Part shown: positions 5,236 to 5,679 of the stretch, in pieces
Position numbering within the stretch: position 1 is the first letter of the stretch
How the letters are laid out: every line of letters starts with the position of its first letter
Assembly: GCA_002477565.1 (NCBI GenBank)
Contig: DLQL01000050.1
Location: 1-5,679 of the forward strand
Direction of reading: 5' to 3'
Length of the DNA stretch: 5,679 nt
From: Flavobacteriaceae bacterium UBA7433
GTDB lineage: Bacteria > Bacteroidota > Bacteroidia > Flavobacteriales > Flavobacteriaceae
Made by a program: the position numbers and the translations under genes
The notes under the pieces: generated by a model
What the model saw: only the letters and a program-made list of their open reading frames with translations
Databases searched by the model: none
Told to the model about the DNA's origin: nothing

Positions 5236-5679
5236 TTACTCCGCATCAATATTTTTATAGGCCTTGATGATCTCTTTGACCAGTCGATGACGGATCACAT
5301 CCTTTTCATCCAAATACACATTGGCGATTCCTTTGACGTCTTTCAAGGCCAGCAAGGAGGTTTTCAAACCGGACACTTGCTTTCTGGGAAGGTCTATCTG
5401 TCCAGGATCTCCCGTGACGATGAACTTGGCTCTTTTGCCCATCCGTGTCAAAAACATTTTCATCTGTCCGGAGGTGGTGTTTTGCGCTTCGTCCAAAATC
5501 ACAAAGGCGTGGTCCAAGGTACGTCCCCGCATAAAAGCGAGCGGTGCAATCTGAATGGTGCCTTTTTCGATGTAGGAGTCCAATTTTTCAAAAGGGATCA
5601 TGTCCCGCAAAGCATCGTACAAAGGCTGCATATACGGGTCCAATTTGTCTTTGAGATCTCCCGGTAAAAACCCGAGGTT
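5236..5679 (-). CDS. phoH: PhoH-family ATPase, C-terminal part (5' end outside window)
   Basis: The frame is open from the window end to the TAA at 5238-5236, giving 147 residues. It begins NLGFLPGDLKDKLDPYMQPL, a hallmark of PhoH (LGFLPGD, then DPYxxPLYDAL). Further motifs, numbered in this fragment, are FMRGRTL (49-55), the Walker B stretch VILDEAQN (60-67) and VTGDPGQIDLP (88-98), followed by the DVIRHRLVKEIIKAY end. The Walker A motif lies upstream of the window. PhoH proteins are cytoplasmic P-loop ATPases of the helicase superfamily type, linked in various bacteria to phosphate starvation and RNA metabolism; their exact role is unsettled. A TTG at 5643 is an internal Leu codon, not a start. 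The C-terminus ends within a few residues of the conserved helix, with no added RNA-binding domain. purC follows downstream with its own promoter. Confidence 0.95.
   Translation of the reverse strand, partial: NLGFLPGDLKDKLDPYMQPLYDALRDMIPFEKLDSYIEKGTIQIAPLAFMRGRTLDHAFVILDEAQNTTSGQMKMFLTRMGKRAKFIVTGDPGQIDLPRKQVSGLKTSLLALKDVKGIANVYLDEKDVIRHRLVKEIIKAYKNIDAE

Overview
The window looks like ordinary chromosomal housekeeping DNA from a member of the Bacteroidota, probably a flavobacterium. The protein sequences fit that group. The clearest promoters are of the Bacteroidota sigma-ABfr type (TTG, then TAnnTTTG). Start codons lack clear Shine-Dalgarno sequences and are preceded by A-rich leaders. This placement comes from motif and family recognition only, with no database search. 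No mobile element, CRISPR array, rRNA, tRNA or integration scar was seen.

Layout. (1) 1-857, plus strand: a compact cluster holding the 3' end of an isopenicillin-N-synthase-like 2OG/Fe(II) oxygenase gene, a 59-residue protein with two predicted membrane segments (1 base after the oxygenase stop), and a SUI1/YciH-type translation initiation factor homologue (4 bases further on). (2) 860-1528, minus strand: family-1 uracil-DNA glycosylase (ung), whose stop codon lies 2 bases from the SUI1 stop. (3) 1529-1595: a short divergent spacer with a good promoter -7 element for mutS2 and an inverted repeat. (4) 1596-3815, plus strand: a MutS2-family ATPase that ends after a small KOW-like domain and has no Smr nuclease domain. 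(5) 3869-4111, plus strand: an 80-residue protein with two CDGSH iron-sulfur motifs. (6) 4144-5097, minus strand: purC (SAICAR synthase), convergent with the CDGSH gene and driven by its own well-formed promoter. (7) 5236-5679, minus strand: the 3' part of phoH, running off the window end.

Two DNA-maintenance genes (ung and the mutS2 homologue) share one divergent control region of 67 bp, which is the one suggestive functional pairing. The other neighbours (translation factor, iron-sulfur protein, purine synthesis, PhoH ATPase) have no obvious common pathway. The most interesting observation is the Smr-less MutS2 with a long Lys-rich coiled coil and homopolymeric A tracts. I found no convincing evidence of an undescribed system.
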